From Microcella sp. (lineage in GTDB: Bacteria; Actinomycetota; Actinomycetes; Actinomycetales; Microbacteriaceae), in NCBI GenBank assembly GCA_020216895.1, contig JAIWOM010000050.1, positions 1 through 8,918 of the forward strand: 8,918 nt of DNA, written 5' to 3'. The notes below the pieces were generated by a model, which was given only the letters and a program-made list of their open reading frames with translations, ran no database searches and was not told where the DNA came from. The translations under genes and the position numbers were made by a program. Below are positions 1 to 7,550 of this stretch, in pieces (the first letter of the stretch is position 1; the number at the start of each line of letters is the position of its first letter).

Positions 1-1629
1 GAGCGCGGCATCGACGATCTCCTTCGCCTCGGCCTGCACGCGGCGCAGGTGCGCCTCGTCGACGAACGACTCGGCGTAGATCTTGTAGACGTTCTCGGTG
101 CCGCTCGGGCGGGCGGCGAACCAGGCGCGCTCGGTGACGACCTTGACGCCGCCGATGCCCGCGCCGTTGCCCGGCGCCGCGCTGAGGCGGGCCGTGATGG
201 GGTCGCCCGCGAGGGTGTCGGCCGTGATGGCGGCGCCGTCGAGCTTGCTCAACGCGGACTTCTGCGCGGGGGTGGCGGTAGCATCCACCCGCTCGTAGAC
301 GGGCGCGCCGAAGCGGCTCGTGAGGTCCGCGTACAGAGCGGACGGGGTGCGGCCGGTGACCGCGGTGATCTCGGCGGCCAGCAGGGCGAGCAGGATGCCG
401 TCCTTGTCGGTCGTCCACGCGGTGCCGTCGCGCCGCACGAAGCTCGCGCCCGCGCTCTCCTCGCCGCCGAACGCGACGGAGCCGTCGATGAGACCCGGCA
501 CGAACCACTTGAAGCCGACCGGCACCTCCCACAGCCGGCGACCGAGCGAGGCGGCGACGTGGTCGATCATCGTCGACGAGACGAGGGTCTTGCCGATCGC
601 GGCGTCCGGGCGCCAGTCGGGGCGGTGCCGGTAGAGGTAGTCGATCGCGACCGCGAGGTAGTGATTGGGGTTCATGAGCCCGGCGTCGGGCGTGACGATG
701 CCGTGCCGGTCGGCGTCGGCGTCGTTGCCGGTGAGCAGGTCGAAGTCGTGGCGGCGGGCGACGACGCTCGCCATGGCGCTCGGGCTCGAGGGATCCATGC
801 GGATCCTCTCGTCCCAGTCGAGCGTCATGAACGCCCAGCGCGGGTCGACGCTCGGGTTCACGACGGTCAGGTCGAGGCCGTACCGCTCGGCGATGAGCGC
901 CCAGTAGCTGACGCTCGCCCCGCCGAGCGGGTCGGCGCCCAGGCGCAGTCCGCTGGCCCGCACCGCGTCGAGGTTCAGGATGCTCGCGAGGTCGGCGACG
1001 TAGTGCTCGCGGTAGTCGTACCGCTCGGGCGCGGGCCGCGCATCCCGCCGCACCTCGCGGTTGCCGCCCGCGATGAGGGCGTTGGCGCGGTCGGCGATCC
1101 AGCCGGTGGCGTCGCTGTCGGCAGGGCCGCCGTGCGGCGGGTTGTACTTGAAGCCGCCGTCGCGGGGCGGGTTGTGGCTCGGCGTGATGACGATGCCGTC
1201 GGCGCGCGCGGCCGCGGTCGGCACGCCGCCCGTCACGTGCCCGGCGTTGTAGCGGATGATCGCGTGGCTCAGCGCCGGCGTCGGCACCCAGTTGTCGTTC
1301 GCGTCGACGAGCGCCGTCACGCCGTTCGCCGCGAGCACCTCGAGCGCGGTCTGCAGCGCGGGGGCGCTGAGCGCGTGGGTGTCGGCGCCGATGAACAGCG
1401 GTCCGCCGATGCCCTGGCTCGCCCGGTACTCGACGATCGCCTGCGTGATCGCGGCGATGTGGGTGTCGGTGAAGGCGCCGTCGAGGCTCGAGCCGCGGTG
1501 GCCGCTCGTGCCGAACACCACGCGCTGGGCGGGGTCGTCGAGGTCGGGCACCCGGTCGGCGTACGCGCCCAGCAGCGCGTCGACATCGATCAGGTCGTTC
1601 GGCTGGGCAGGGGTACCGGCGCGGCTCAT
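1..1629 (-). CDS. pgm: Phosphoglucomutase, alpha-D-glucose phosphate-specific (3' end cut by window edge)
   Basis: This cytosolic enzyme interconverts glucose 1-phosphate and glucose 6-phosphate, linking glycolysis to glycogen and nucleotide-sugar synthesis. The 543 codons present read without interruption and show every hallmark of the alpha-D-phosphohexomutase family. These are TSGHRGS at residues 41-47, the phosphoserine loop TPSHNP with catalytic Ser151, the metal loop DADADR at 303-308, the sugar-binding GGEES at 388-392, and the phosphate-binding RPSGTEN at 507-513. E. coli Pgm has 546 residues, so only the last few residues and the stop are missing. The start is the ATG at 1629-1627, giving [12 protein letters not shown]; another ATG at 1637 is out of frame. 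No Shine-Dalgarno sequence is visible. A weak TTGGAT lies exactly 6 nt upstream, so leaderless translation is possible but less convincing here than for the neighbours. The gene is divergent from pheA. The long open frame on the opposite strand is a GC-codon shadow. Confidence 0.96.
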   Translation of the reverse strand, partial: MSRAGTPAQPNDLIDVDALLGAYADRVPDLDDPAQRVVFGTSGHRGSSLDGAFTDTHIAAITQAIVEYRASQGIGGPLFIGADTHALSAPALQTALEVLAANGVTALVDANDNWVPTPALSHAIIRYNAGHVTGGVPTAAARADGIVITPSHNPPRDGGFKYNPPHGGPADSDATGWIADRANALIAGGNREVRRDARPAPERYDYREHYVADLASILNLDAVRASGLRLGADPLGGASVSYWALIAERYGLDLTVVNPSVDPRWAFMTLDWDERIRMDPSSPSAMASVVARRHDFDLLTGNDADADRHGIVTPDAGLMNPNHYLAVAIDYLYRHRPDWRPDAAIGKTLVSSTMIDHVAASLGRRLWEVPVGFKWFVPGLIDGSVAFGGEESAGASFVRRDGTAWTTDKDGILLALLAAEITAVTGRTPSALYADLTSRFGAPVYERVDATATPAQKSALSKLDGAAITADTLAGDPITARLSAAPGNGAGIGGVKVVTERAWFAARPSGTENVYKIYAESFVDEAHLRRVQAEAKEIVDAAL

Positions 1630-1651
1630 GCGCCCATCCAACCACCGCACT

Positions 1652-1739
1652 TCGGAGCAACGACGGAGACACCGTGTGGAACAGCCCGACTAGGGCGGTT
1701 CGCTCGTGTGGAACGGGCTCGTCTCCGTCGTTCGTCCGA
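1652..1739. repeat. Long imperfect inverted repeat in the pgm/pheA divergent gap
   Basis: The arms 1652-1670 and 1721-1739 are inverted copies matching at 17 of 19 positions. The inner 12 bp (AACGACGGAGAC at 1659-1670, GTCTCCGTCGTT at 1721-1732) match perfectly. The 50-bp interior contains a direct repeat, CGTGTGGAAC, at 1673-1682 and 1705-1714. It also contains the smaller inverted pairs GCCC/GGGC (1684-1687/1693-1696) and AGCCCG/CGGGCT (1683-1688/1714-1719). The element fills most of the space between the two outward-facing genes and would cover both -35 regions. It could be an operator region or a small non-coding repeat of the REP/MITE kind; the sequence alone does not decide. Confidence 0.8.
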
Positions 1740-1756
1740 GGGGGGATGCGCGCCCG

Positions 1757-1762
1757 TAGACT
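1757..1762 (+). promoter_or_regulatory. Probable -10 element of a leaderless pheA promoter
   Basis: TAGACT lies 7 nt before the GTG start of pheA, which is where a -10 hexamer should sit if transcription begins at the start codon. No convincing -35 box or Shine-Dalgarno sequence is visible. The hexamer lies downstream of the alternative in-frame ATG at 1746, which argues against that start. Confidence 0.6.
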
Positions 1763-1769
1763 GCCGAGC

Positions 1770-2729
1770 GTGACGAGTCAGCCTGCCCCGACCCCGGCCT
1801 ACAGCTACCTGGGTCCGGCCGGAACCTTCACCTGGCAGGCCCTCGGGCAGGTGCCCGAGGCCGCCGGCGCCGAGTGGCGCTCGGTCAGCAACGTCGGGGA
1901 GGCCCTCGACGACGTGGTCGCCGGCCGCAGCGTCGCGGCGATGATCGCGGTCGAGAACTCCGTCGAGGGCGGGGTGAGTGCCACCCAGGACGCGCTCGCG
2001 ACGATCCCGGGTCTGCGCATCGTGGGGGAGTACCTCGTTCCGGTCACCTTCAGCCTGGTCGCGCCGCGCGGGGTGACCCTCGCCGACGTGCGGGTGGTGG
2101 CGGCGCATCCCGTCGCCTACGCGCAGTGCCGGCGCTACCTCGAGAGCGCGCTGCCCACCCACGGCCACCTGCCCGCCGCGTCGAACGTCGCCGCCCCGCT
2201 CAGCCTGCTCGAGCCCGCGTCGGTCGCTCAGGCGGCCATCGCCCCCGCGGGCATCACGACCCTGCACGACCTCGACGAGCTCGCGACCGGCATCGGCGAC
2301 AACGCGAACGCCGTGACCCGCTTCGTGCTCGTGAGCCGCAGCCGCGCGATCCCGCCGCGCACCGGCGCCGACAAGACCAGCATCATCGCCGAGCTGCCCG
2401 ACGACGCCCCCGGGCGCCTGCTCGAGATGCTCGAGCAGTTCGCCACCCGTGGCGTCAACATGAGCCTCATCGAGTCGCGCCCCATCGGGGATGCCCTCGG
2501 CCGCTACCGCTTCGTCATCGACCTCGATGGGCACGTGCACGACGAGCGCGTCGCCGACGCCCTGCTCGGCCTGCGCCGCTTCAGCCCCAACGTTGTCTTC
2601 CTCGGCTCCTACCCGCGCGCCGACGCCCGCCAGATCGAGGTGGTCTCGCAGTACGGCGACGAGGTCTTCACGGATGCCCGCGACTGGCTGCGCGCGATCC
2701 TGAGCGGCGAGCCCGAGGTCGGCGAATAG
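1770..2729 (+). CDS. pheA: Prephenate dehydratase (monofunctional, with C-terminal ACT domain)
   Basis: This enzyme decarboxylates and dehydrates prephenate to phenylpyruvate, the committed step to phenylalanine. At 319 residues it is the size of a stand-alone dehydratase without a fused chorismate mutase. The catalytic domain covers about residues 10-190: it opens with GPAGTF (15-20), carries ENS at 62-64 (within ENSVEGG), and has the catalytic TRF at 183-185. The ACT regulatory domain follows (about 200-290), with the PGRLLEML segment near 214 and the phenylalanine-binding ESRP at 235-238, so feedback inhibition by phenylalanine is expected. I chose GTG 1770 because TAGACT sits just ahead of it and the family N-terminus begins only a few residues later. 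ATG 1746 would add eight residues. The gene is convergent with the lipid kinase gene, leaving 9 bp between stops, and no hairpin terminator is visible there. Confidence 0.95.
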   Translation: MTSQPAPTPAYSYLGPAGTFTWQALGQVPEAAGAEWRSVSNVGEALDDVVAGRSVAAMIAVENSVEGGVSATQDALATIPGLRIVGEYLVPVTFSLVAPRGVTLADVRVVAAHPVAYAQCRRYLESALPTHGHLPAASNVAAPLSLLEPASVAQAAIAPAGITTLHDLDELATGIGDNANAVTRFVLVSRSRAIPPRTGADKTSIIAELPDDAPGRLLEMLEQFATRGVNMSLIESRPIGDALGRYRFVIDLDGHVHDERVADALLGLRRFSPNVVFLGSYPRADARQIEVVSQYGDEVFTDARDWLRAILSGEPEVGE

Positions 2730-2738
2730 GACCTGCCC

Positions 2739-3728
2739 CTACGCCCCGCGCGGCACCCGCACCACGAGCGCGGCCGGGGCGACCCGCACCGCGATCGCCG
2801 TGACCTCGCCCATGGCCTCACCGTCGATCTCGAACTCCTCGGCGCGGTCAAAGCGCAGGGTCATGCGCCGGCCCTGGAAGTAGCGCAGGGCGCGCACGCG
2901 CTTGTCCGCGGCCATGATGCGGCGACCCATCTTCGTGCGCTGCAGCACGCCGTTCTCCCACGCGACCGCGTAGCCGACGCGCATCCAGCCCCAGAGGTTG
3001 CGCGGGCGCATCGCGACGACGTCGAGCAGGCCGTCGTCGATCGCGGCCTCGGGCAGCAGCAGCACGCCGCCGGGCAGAGTGCCGCAGTTGCCGATGAGGA
3101 GGGTGTGCACGGTCGTCGCCCGCTCCGGGCTGCCGTCGAGGGTGTACCGCACGCGCACGGCGTCGACGTCGCGCACGATGCGCGCGGTCGCCTCGACGTA
3201 GGCGAGCCAGCCGACGCGCCTCTTCAGCTCGGGGTTGGTCGCGCTGATCATCTTCGCGTCGAGACCGATGCCGACCATGACGACGAAGGCGTGCCGCTCG
3301 CGCGCCCCGCCCGCGCGGGTGATCTCCGCGAGCCCCACATCGATGGCGTGGTCGACGCCGGTGAAGGCGGTGCTCACCGACTCGGCCATCCGGCCCATGG
3401 GCAGGCTGAGGTTGCGCGCGAGCAGGTTGCCCGTGCCCGACGGAACGAGGGCGAGCGGGATGCCCGAGTCGAGCATCCCCTCGGCGACCGCCCGCACGGT
3501 GCCGTCGCCGCCGGCCGCGATGACGACGGTCGCACCTGCCGCGACGGCCTCGCGCGCCCGGCCCTGGCCGGGGTCGTCGACGCTCGTCTCGAGCCAGAGC
3601 GACGGAGCCCAGCCGGCCTCCTGCTCGGCGGCCTCGACCGCCGCACGCAGAGCGGTCTCGTCGACCTTCACAGGGTTGACGATCACCGCGGCACGGGCGC
3701 GATCGGGTGCGCCGCCGGGGCTGGTCAT
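2739..3728 (-). CDS. Diacylglycerol kinase-family lipid kinase (YegS/BmrU/DgkB-like)
   Basis: The product has 329 residues. Members of this family phosphorylate diacylglycerol or related lipids with ATP at the inner membrane face, returning diacylglycerol to phospholipid synthesis. The N-terminal DAGK catalytic domain starts with IVNPVK (16-21), has the nucleotide-binding GGDGT at 73-77, and has PSGTGNLLARNL at 96-107. The C-terminal half has NCGTLPGG, the PEAAIDDGLLDVV segment and a closing EIDGE near 300-304, all typical of the family. No transmembrane segment or signal peptide is seen, as expected for a peripheral enzyme. The ATG at 3728 is preferred over an in-frame ATG six codons upstream, because TACCCT ends exactly 6 nt before it and implies a leaderless mRNA. 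The exact lipid substrate cannot be read from the sequence; some relatives act on sphingoid or other lipids. Confidence 0.92.
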   Translation of the reverse strand: MTSPGGAPDRARAAVIVNPVKVDETALRAAVEAAEQEAGWAPSLWLETSVDDPGQGRAREAVAAGATVVIAAGGDGTVRAVAEGMLDSGIPLALVPSGTGNLLARNLSLPMGRMAESVSTAFTGVDHAIDVGLAEITRAGGARERHAFVVMVGIGLDAKMISATNPELKRRVGWLAYVEATARIVRDVDAVRVRYTLDGSPERATTVHTLLIGNCGTLPGGVLLLPEAAIDDGLLDVVAMRPRNLWGWMRVGYAVAWENGVLQRTKMGRRIMAADKRVRALRYFQGRRMTLRFDRAEEFEIDGEAMGEVTAIAVRVAPAALVVRVPRGA

Positions 3729-3734
3729 GGCGCC

Positions 3735-3740
3735 AGGGTA
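3735..3740 (-). promoter_or_regulatory. Probable -10 element of a leaderless lipid kinase promoter
   Basis: Read on the minus strand, TACCCT is followed by GGCGCC and then the ATG at 3728. It fits TANNNT and has the same 6-nt spacing as serS and psuG. No Shine-Dalgarno sequence is seen ahead of this ATG. Confidence 0.5.
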
Positions 3741-3822
3741 GAGCATCGCGCCCAGCGCGCGCCGAGGTTCTCTCGCCCTCTCTCGCCCCTTCTGAGCCCC
3801 CGGCGTCAGCCCGTGCGCGTGC

Positions 3823-3828
3823 CAGACT
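3823..3828 (+). promoter_or_regulatory. Probable -10 element of a leaderless serS promoter
   Basis: CAGACT ends 6 nt before the GTG start of serS. The AGAGG in the 6-nt gap lies too close to the start codon to be a good Shine-Dalgarno sequence, so a transcript starting at or next to the GTG is the simpler reading. The 106-bp divergent gap to the lipid kinase gene also has a pyrimidine-rich stretch (about 3769-3800) but no clear -35 box. Confidence 0.5.
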
Positions 3829-3834
3829 AGAGGC

Positions 3835-5100
3835 GTGATCGACCCCCAGCTGCTGCGCGAGAATCCCGACATCGTCCGACGCTCGCAGCGCGCGAGGCGA
3901 GCGGATGCGGAGCTCGTCGACGCCGCCATCGAGGCCGACCGGCGCCGGCGCGAGGCCATCGCCGCCTTCGAGGCCCTGCGCGCCGAGCAGAACGCCCACG
4001 GCAAGCTCGTCGCGGCCGCGCCGAAGGAGGAGAAGGCCGCTCTGGTCGCCCAGGCGCAGCAGCTCGCTGCCGACGTGAAGTCCGCTCAGGCCGTGGCGAC
4101 CGAGGCCGAGGCGCGCTTCGAGGAGGTCGCGGGGGGCATCCCGAACGTCATCATCGACGGCGTGCCGGAGGGCGGCGAGGACGACTTCGTGACCCTGCGC
4201 GAGGTCGGCGACAAGCCCGTCTTCGACTTCGAGCCGCGCGACCATCTGGCGCTCGGCGAGCTGCTCGATGCGATCGACATGCCGCGCGGCGTGAAGGTCT
4301 CGGGGGCGCGCTTCTACTTCTTGAAGGGCGTCGGCGCCCGCCTCGAGCTGGCGCTCATGAACTACGCCCTCGACACGGCCCTCGAGGCCGGGTTCGTCCC
4401 GCTGATCACCCCGACGCTCGTCAAGCCGGAGGTCATGCGCGGCACTGGGTTCCTCGGCGCGCACGCCGACGAGATCTACTACCTGCCCGATGACGAGCTC
4501 TACCTGACGGGCACGAGCGAGGTCGCCCTCGCCGGCTACCACGCCGACGAGATCGTCGACGTGAGCGGCGGCCCGCTGCGGTACGCCGGCTGGTCGACCT
4601 GCTACCGCCGCGAGGCCGGCAGCTACGGCAAGGACACCCGCGGGATCATCCGGGTGCACCAGTTCCAGAAGCTCGAGATGTTCAGCTACATCGCGCCCGA
4701 CGACGCCGAAGCCGAGCACGAGCGCCTGCTGGCGATGCAGGAGGGCATGCTGCAGTCGCTGGGCCTCGCCTACCGCGTGATCGACACGGCCGCCGGCGAC
4801 CTCGGCTCGAGCGCCGCCCGCAAGTTCGACGTCGAGGCCTGGGTGCCGACGCAGGGCGCCTACCGCGAGCTGACGAGCACGAGCAACTGCACGACCTTCC
4901 AGGCCCGGCGTCTCGGCGTGCGGTTCCGGGGCGAGGGCGGCAAGACCGCCCCGGTCGCGACCCTGAACGGCACGCTCGCCACGACCCGCTGGCTCGTCGC
5001 CCTTCTCGAGACGCACCAGCGCGCCGACGGCTCGGTCGTCGTGCCCGCCCCGCTGCGCCCCTACCTGCGCGGCCTCGAGGTGCTGGAGCCCGTGGGATGA
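3835..5100 (+). CDS. serS: Serine--tRNA ligase
   Basis: This class II aminoacyl-tRNA synthetase activates serine with ATP and charges the serine tRNAs. Its 421 residues are the usual bacterial length. The N-terminus [14 protein letters not shown] is typical and leads into an Ala/Glu/Arg-rich helical arm (about 27-100), the coiled coil that grips the long variable arm of tRNA-Ser. The catalytic core carries LTGTSEVAL (224-232), motif 2 around YRREAG (257-262) followed by HQF (275-277), [13 protein letters not shown], and motif 3 with NGTLATTRW and its key Arg385. The start is GTG. The stop overlaps the next ATG in ATGA, so the HAD phosphatase gene is probably translationally coupled. Two substrate tRNAs, tRNA-Ser(UGA) and tRNA-Ser(GCU), are encoded downstream on the same strand. 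Confidence 0.98.
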   Translation: MIDPQLLRENPDIVRRSQRARRADAELVDAAIEADRRRREAIAAFEALRAEQNAHGKLVAAAPKEEKAALVAQAQQLAADVKSAQAVATEAEARFEEVAGGIPNVIIDGVPEGGEDDFVTLREVGDKPVFDFEPRDHLALGELLDAIDMPRGVKVSGARFYFLKGVGARLELALMNYALDTALEAGFVPLITPTLVKPEVMRGTGFLGAHADEIYYLPDDELYLTGTSEVALAGYHADEIVDVSGGPLRYAGWSTCYRREAGSYGKDTRGIIRVHQFQKLEMFSYIAPDDAEAEHERLLAMQEGMLQSLGLAYRVIDTAAGDLGSSAARKFDVEAWVPTQGAYRELTSTSNCTTFQARRLGVRFRGEGGKTAPVATLNGTLATTRWLVALLETHQRADGSVVVPAPLRPYLRGLEVLEPVG

Positions 5101-5930
5101 CCGGGCAGGACCTGACAGCGCAGCGCCCGGCGGGCACGAAGCTCATCGCCCTCGACATCGACGGCACCGTGCTGCACGAGGACGGCACGCTGCCCGACGC
5201 GGCGCTCGCCGAGGTGCACCGCCTGCGTGACGCCGGCCACGAGGTCATGCTCGCCACCGGCCGCTCGGTCGCCATGACCCTGCCCGTGCTCGATCGGCTC
5301 GACATCACCCCGGCCTATGTCGTCGCCTCGAACGGCGCGATCCTCCTCAAGCGCGACCCCGACGCCCCGACCGGCTACCGGCGTCACCACGTCGAGACCT
5401 TCGACCCGACCGAGGTCCTCACGAGCATCCGGCCGCACCTCACGCACGCCAATTACGCCGTCGAGGACGAGACCGGCCTGTACCGCTACACCGGCTGGTT
5501 CCCCGACGGGGCGCTCGGCGCGGTCAGCGAGGAGGTGCCGTTCGAGCAGCTCTGCGCCGAGCCGGCCACGCGCGTCGTCGTCATCTCGCCCGGTCACGCG
5601 ATGGACGAGTTCCTCGCCGCGGTCGAGCTTATGGGCCTTCACCAGGTCAGCTACAACGTCGGCTGGACGGCGTGGCTCGACATCGCGCCCGATGGCGTGA
5701 ACAAGTCGACGGCGCTCGAGCGCGTGCGCACGGCCCTGGGCATCCCGGGCGAGGACGTCGTCGCGATCGGTGACGGGCGCAACGACATTGAGATGCTCTC
5801 CTGGGCCGCGGCTCTGGGTGGCCGTGGCATCGCGATGGGGCAGGCGCCGGAGGAGGTGCGCGCCGTGGCCTCTGAGTCGACGGCGCGCGACACCGACGAC
5901 GGACTGGCGAAGGCCCTCGCGACGGTCTGA
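5097..5930 (+). CDS. Cof-type HAD-IIB family hydrolase (sugar-phosphate/flavin phosphatase-like)
   Basis: This 277-residue haloacid dehalogenase-superfamily phosphatase has the four motifs in order. Motif I is DIDGT with nucleophile Asp20 and general acid Asp22; motif II is ATGR around Thr54; motif III is Lys203 in DGVNKS; motif IV is GDGRND (225-230) for Mg2+. The large insert between motifs II and III is the type IIB cap, and the DGVNK/GDxxND arrangement is typical of Cof/YbiV-like members. It is cytosolic, with no signal peptide or membrane segment. The family mostly dephosphorylates small phosphates such as sugar phosphates or FMN; the actual substrate is not readable here. It overlaps serS by 4 bp and is surely in the same transcript. 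A role in serine metabolism is not implied by any specific motif. No clear terminator follows it. Confidence 0.92.
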   Translation: MTGQDLTAQRPAGTKLIALDIDGTVLHEDGTLPDAALAEVHRLRDAGHEVMLATGRSVAMTLPVLDRLDITPAYVVASNGAILLKRDPDAPTGYRRHHVETFDPTEVLTSIRPHLTHANYAVEDETGLYRYTGWFPDGALGAVSEEVPFEQLCAEPATRVVVISPGHAMDEFLAAVELMGLHQVSYNVGWTAWLDIAPDGVNKSTALERVRTALGIPGEDVVAIGDGRNDIEMLSWAAALGGRGIAMGQAPEEVRAVASESTARDTDDGLAKALATV

Positions 5931-6025
5931 CCGGATGCTCGGGAGTGCGGCCCTGTCGGATGCTCATCGGGGCTTCTTGGGCAACGCATAGTCGCCCCAT
6001 CCGGACTCGGTGAGGCCTCGTCGGC

Positions 6026-6031
6026 TAGACT
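6026..6031 (+). promoter_or_regulatory. Probable -10 element for tRNA-Ser(UGA)
   Basis: TAGACT, the same hexamer as at pheA, lies 17 nt before the mature tRNA 5' end. This predicts transcription from about 6038 and a leader of about 11 nt removed by RNase P. The rest of the 118-bp gap after the HAD gene holds a 9-bp direct repeat, CGGATGCTC (5932-5940 and 5957-5965), and the short inverted pair CCGGATG/CATCCGG (5931-5937/5998-6004). No gene is seen there. Confidence 0.55.
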
Positions 6032-6048
6032 GGAGGACTGATGTCCAA

Positions 6049-6133
6049 GGAGGGCTGTCCGAGCGGCCGATGGAGCCAGTCTTGAAAACTGGTGGGCAGC
6101 AATGTCTCGTGGGTTCGAATCCCACGCCCTCCG
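6049..6133 (+). tRNA. tRNA-Ser (anticodon UGA)
   Basis: An 85-nt cloverleaf with acceptor stem GGAGGGC (6049-6055) pairing perfectly with GCCCTCC (6126-6132) and discriminator G6133. The anticodon stem CCAGT/ACTGG encloses CTTGAAA, giving anticodon TGA at 6083-6085. A 16-nt variable arm (6093-6108) marks it as type II. The T stem GTGGG/CCCAC encloses TTCGAAT. The CCA end is not encoded. Decodes UCA and other UCN codons, and is a substrate of the serS product encoded 0.9 kb upstream. Confidence 0.98.
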
Positions 6134-6152
6134 CTCGTGACCACCCGATGTT

Positions 6153-6159
6153 GAGGGGG
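6153..6159 (+). promoter_or_regulatory. Ribosome binding site of the LCP gene
   Basis: GAGGGGG lies 5 nt before the ATG at 6165. Unlike pheA, serS and psuG, this gene has a purine-rich ribosome binding site and no TANNNT hexamer at -12 to -7. It is therefore expected to be translated from a longer transcript, presumably one that begins ahead of the tRNA. Confidence 0.7.
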
Positions 6160-6164
6160 TACCC

Positions 6165-7475
6165 ATGTCGGAGCCGGTCCGCGATCGCGCGACGCGCTCG
6201 CTTCCGACGGCGGCCGTCCGTCACGGTCGGCAGCGCCGTTCGCGCGCCATCACGACGATCCTGACGACCGTCGCCGCCGCTCTCGCGGTGGTCATGGTGA
6301 GCACCGTCTCGGTCGGCGCGATCGCCGTCGCCCAGCTCAACGCGAACATCGACTACGTCGACCTCGCCGTGGCCGAGGGTCAGGAGGAGCGCGTCATCCC
6401 CACCATCGGTGAGTGGGAGGGCGGCTTCAACGTCATGCTCGTCGGCATCGACAACGACGGCAAGCAGGGCGACGCGGCCGATCGCGGTGGATCGGTGCTC
6501 AACGACGTGAACATCCTCGTCCACGTGGCGGAGGACAAGCAGTCGGCTGTCGCCATCAGCTTCCCGCGCGACCTCGTCGTGCCGATCCCGTCGTGCCCGC
6601 GCCCCGATGGCACGAGCTCGTTCGCCATGTCGGCGCAGCCCATCAACGTCGCCTACTCCTACGGAGGCCTGGGCTGCGTCGTCCTCACCGTCGAGGCCCT
6701 CACCGGGCTGACGATCCCGTACGCCGGCACCATCTCGTTCACCGGGGTCGCTCGCATGTCGTCGGCGGTCGGTGGCGTCGAGGTCTGCGTCGACGGCCCG
6801 ATCAACGACCGTCTCACCGGCCTCAAGTTCCCCGCGGCGGGCAACTACACCGTCGAGGGCTACCAGGCGCTCGCGTTCCTTCGCACGCGCTACGGCGTCG
6901 GTGACGGCAGCGACCTCGGCCGTATCAGCTCGCAGCAGGTCTACCTCTCGTCGCTCATCCGCAAGGTGCAGAACGAGGGCGTGCTGACCGACTTCACGAA
7001 GCTGTACGGACTCGCGCAGGTCGCCAGTTCGTCGATGCAGCTCTCCCGTACGCTCACCCCGGACGCGATGGTGTCGATGGCCCAGGCCCTCCGCGACATC
7101 CCGACGGAGAACATCGTCTTCGTGCAGTACCCGACGCGCTACGGCCAGGCCCCGCCCTACCTCGGCAAGGTGGAGCCGCTGCGCGACCAGGCCGCGGCGA
7201 TCTTCGACCGCATCAAGGCCGGCAAGCCGTTCACGCTCGACGGCGACAGCACGGGCGTCGGGTCGAACCTGAACCCGAACGCTCCCTCGGCGGAGCCGAC
7301 GCCGGAGGCGACGCCCACCGAGGAGCCGCGGCCGCCGAAGAACGGCAAGGTCGAGCCCGAGCCGACGGCTGAGCCCACGGTGCCGCCCGTCGGGCCGACT
7401 GAGGAGCCCGACAAGGTGTCGGGCCTCCAGGGTCAGACCGCCGCCGACTTCACCTGCTCTCGCGCGAACAACTAG
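6165..7475 (+). CDS. LytR-CpsA-Psr (LCP) family cell-wall glycopolymer transferase
   Basis: LCP proteins transfer polyprenyl-pyrophosphate-linked glycopolymers onto peptidoglycan outside the membrane. The 436-residue product has a short basic cytosolic tail (1-27), one membrane segment (about 28-54) and a large extracellular domain. Visible LCP landmarks are VMLVGID (Asp96), LNDVNILVH in place of the common RSDT form, SFPRD (Arg135, Asp136), and the RTRYGVGDGSDLGRISSQQ block (Arg240, Arg242, Asp250, Arg253, Gln257/258), which binds the lipid pyrophosphate. Residues about 365-420 are a Pro/Glu/Thr-rich linker, and the protein ends with GQTAADFTCSRANN. Four cysteines (144, 171, 208, 431) all lie outside the membrane, so disulfides are possible. 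The gene begins 31 bp after tRNA-Ser(UGA), with a ribosome binding site but no promoter I can see. The polymer it attaches is unknown. Confidence 0.94.
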   Translation: MSEPVRDRATRSLPTAAVRHGRQRRSRAITTILTTVAAALAVVMVSTVSVGAIAVAQLNANIDYVDLAVAEGQEERVIPTIGEWEGGFNVMLVGIDNDGKQGDAADRGGSVLNDVNILVHVAEDKQSAVAISFPRDLVVPIPSCPRPDGTSSFAMSAQPINVAYSYGGLGCVVLTVEALTGLTIPYAGTISFTGVARMSSAVGGVEVCVDGPINDRLTGLKFPAAGNYTVEGYQALAFLRTRYGVGDGSDLGRISSQQVYLSSLIRKVQNEGVLTDFTKLYGLAQVASSSMQLSRTLTPDAMVSMAQALRDIPTENIVFVQYPTRYGQAPPYLGKVEPLRDQAAAIFDRIKAGKPFTLDGDSTGVGSNLNPNAPSAEPTPEATPTEEPRPPKNGKVEPEPTAEPTVPPVGPTEEPDKVSGLQGQTAADFTCSRANN

Positions 7476-7531
7476 GAACCGCCCTCCCTGGGGGGCTGGA
7501 TCGCGCGTGCCCGCGCCCCGGCTGCTGCCGG

Positions 7532-7537
7532 TATAGT
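7532..7537 (+). promoter_or_regulatory. Probable -10 element for tRNA-Ser(GCU)
   Basis: TATAGT, close to the TATAAT consensus and standing out in GC-rich sequence, lies 13 nt before the mature tRNA 5' end. Transcription would start near 7544. No recognisable -35 hexamer is seen at the expected distance. Confidence 0.6.
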
Positions 7538-7550
7538 GGAGCGCGCATCA

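Noticed and set aside
49..1773. 574-codon plus-strand frame opposite pgm
   Set aside because: Its translation is low-complexity Arg/Ala/Val/Gly/Asp with no family motifs. The opposite strand encodes Pgm with all its catalytic loops, so this is a GC-bias shadow.
2730..2738. Bidirectional terminator between convergent pheA and the lipid kinase gene
   Set aside because: The gap is only 9 bp and I could find no stable hairpin across the two stop codons.
2848..5016. 722-codon minus-strand frame opposite serS and overlapping the lipid kinase gene
   Set aside because: It is antisense to a clear SerRS and out of frame with the lipid kinase. Its composition is Arg/Ala/Gly-rich with no recognisable domain.
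5964..6524. Minus-strand frame containing GVGFEPTRHCCPPVFKTGS and ending in DYALPKKPR
   Set aside because: The middle is antisense tRNA-Ser(UGA) and the N-terminal half is antisense to the LCP gene. The protein-like tail has no start codon of its own outside the tRNA apart from an isolated TTG.
7481..7496. Possible terminator after the LCP gene (GCCCTC/GGGGGC hairpin)
   Set aside because: Only about six pairs including a G-T, a 4-nt loop and no T-tract. It may weakly help end transcription, but it is not strong enough to annotate.
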